From the NCBI GenBank assembly GCA_035623335.1, contig DASPTQ010000117.1:1-64000 (forward strand): a stretch of DNA of 64,000 bases. Direction: 5' to 3'. Shown in pieces: positions 63,374-64,000 of the stretch; within the stretch, counting starts at the first letter, position 1, and each line of letters begins with the position of its first letter. The stretch is from JAFAGX01 sp035623335. GTDB taxonomy: Bacteria; Acidobacteriota; Terriglobia; Terriglobales; Acidobacteriaceae. The notes beneath the pieces are model-generated. The model was not told the origin of the DNA, ran no database searches, and saw only the letters and a list, made by a program, of their open reading frames with translations. The position numbers were made by a program, and so were the translations under genes.

Positions 63374-63557
63374 TTCCTTCTCCTTTTCGAGACGCGTTTC
63401 GAAGGTTTTTCGACGAAGAGCGAATCGGTCCGCCGTATAGTGAACCGCCGAGGATGATTCGTCAACGAAGGAGTTGTAAAAAGCCTTAGACTCAGAGATT
63501 TCGCAGGGTTTATTCAGGTGGTTTGCCGCCACGGCTGAGCAACGAACTGGCAAGCCG

Positions 63558-64000
63558 TTAGTGAATGGTCTTGGTCTTACGCGACATGTAGTCCATGAGG
63601 AGATACTGGCCCAGGGTGTAGGGTGTGGTGAAATAGGCTTTGCCGCGGCACATCTCCGTAACCTTTTGCACGAACTGAACCAGTCCATAGTCTGACGCCA
63701 GCATGAAGGTATTGATCATGATGCTGGCCCGCTTGCACTTCGATACCTCTTCGAGGGTTTGGCTGACAACCAGCGGGTCCAAGCCAAACGCATTCTTGTA
63801 AATGCGCCCATCTTCAAGGGTTAAAGCCGAGGGCTTACCATCGGTGATCATCACAATCTGCTTCATGTCTTTGCGTTGGCGTTGCAGGATTCGCTGGGCC
63901 AGTCGCAAGCCTTCGCGAGTGTTGGTGTAATAGGGGCCCACCTTTACCCGCGCCAGCTGCGAGAGCGGCACCTCCTCGGCCGAGTCGTGAAACAGAATCA
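63558..64000 (-). CDS. VWA-domain protein, N-terminus beyond window edge
   Basis: The frame is open to the last base of the window, so the start is missing. The visible 147 residues contain ILFHDSAEEVPLSQLARVKV, GLRLAQRILQRQRKDMKQIV and MITDGKPSAL, the late strands and metal-site loop (ITDG) of a von Willebrand factor A domain, followed by a C-terminal tail YMSRKTKTIH. A GTG at 63971 is internal, not the start. Such proteins often work with MoxR-type ATPases, genes for which would lie to the right. Confidence 0.8.
   Translation of the reverse strand, partial: ILFHDSAEEVPLSQLARVKVGPYYTNTREGLRLAQRILQRQRKDMKQIVMITDGKPSALTLEDGRIYKNAFGLDPLVVSQTLEEVSKCKRASIMINTFMLASDYGLVQFVQKVTEMCRGKAYFTTPYTLGQYLLMDYMSRKTKTIH

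Noticed and set aside
1..64000. CRISPR arrays, tRNA or rRNA genes, insertion sequences, prophage or toxin-antitoxin pairs
   Set aside because: I looked for regular spaced repeats, tRNA T-loop patterns, transposase-like proteins and phage structural genes and saw none; a tRNAscan or ISfinder run would settle this.

Overview
The window looks like chromosomal DNA of an acidobacterium (Terriglobia / Koribacter-like). This rests on gene style: an ECF sigma factor overlapping a giant Ser/Thr kinase-TPR gene, a Gloeo_Verruco-type propeller protein, a solitary Flp pilin, an Hfq-like protein with an N-terminal extension, many secreted enzymes and moderately high GC. I saw no rRNA, tRNA, CRISPR array, insertion sequence or prophage.

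Layout. 0-3 kb: leftward envelope genes (three small membrane proteins, one of them frame-broken, an OmpA-like protein and an exported protein). 3.1-7.3 kb: ECF sigma factor and receptor kinase. 7.4-10.4 kb: gene debris (head-repeat fragment, truncated DUF6629-like gene, frameshifted propeller gene, esterase tail). 10.6-15.9 kb: methyltransferase, truncated YdjM-like gene, a GAF-membrane-SPOR fusion, Flp pilin and small exported proteins. 16-18.5 kb: enolase and a ParB-like protein. 18.9-24.2 kb: carbohydrate locus (five-blade-type hydrolase, GH5/GH42-like hydrolase, ROK kinase, SIS isomerase; the last three overlap). 24.4-31.9 kb: receiver, PAS-GGDEF-EAL protein, guanine deaminase, HNH nuclease, OPT transporter and YggS-type PLP protein.

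The most coherent system is an oxalate locus at 33.5-42.9 kb, all leftward. It holds an acyl-CoA synthetase resembling plant AAE3/yeast Pcs60 oxalyl-CoA synthetase, and overlapping it a PanE-like reductase (candidate oxalyl-CoA reductase). Next come a FadR-type GntR regulator and three subunits of an oxalate oxidoreductase-like enzyme (fused gamma-delta, alpha, beta), then deoC, then an OxlT-like oxalate:formate antiporter. The same 21-bp dyad, CTGGTC-N9-GACCAG with most of the spacer shared, lies just before the regulator gene and just before the antiporter gene, which suggests one regulon. Together the genes could take up oxalate, oxidise part to CO2 for reduced ferredoxin and reduce part to glyoxylate for biomass.

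43-64 kb: PstS-like binding protein with a CRP/FNR-type site upstream, several MFS transporters around a GH37 trehalase, site-2 protease, HU, Hfq-like protein, the holB-tmk pair, M61 peptidase, PIG-L deacetylase, glycosyltransferase, CDGSH protein, Tat-exported flavoprotein, a decayed TPR gene, an exported protein and a VWA gene cut by the window end. Several reading frames are broken by single-base shifts; these may be true decay or assembly errors.
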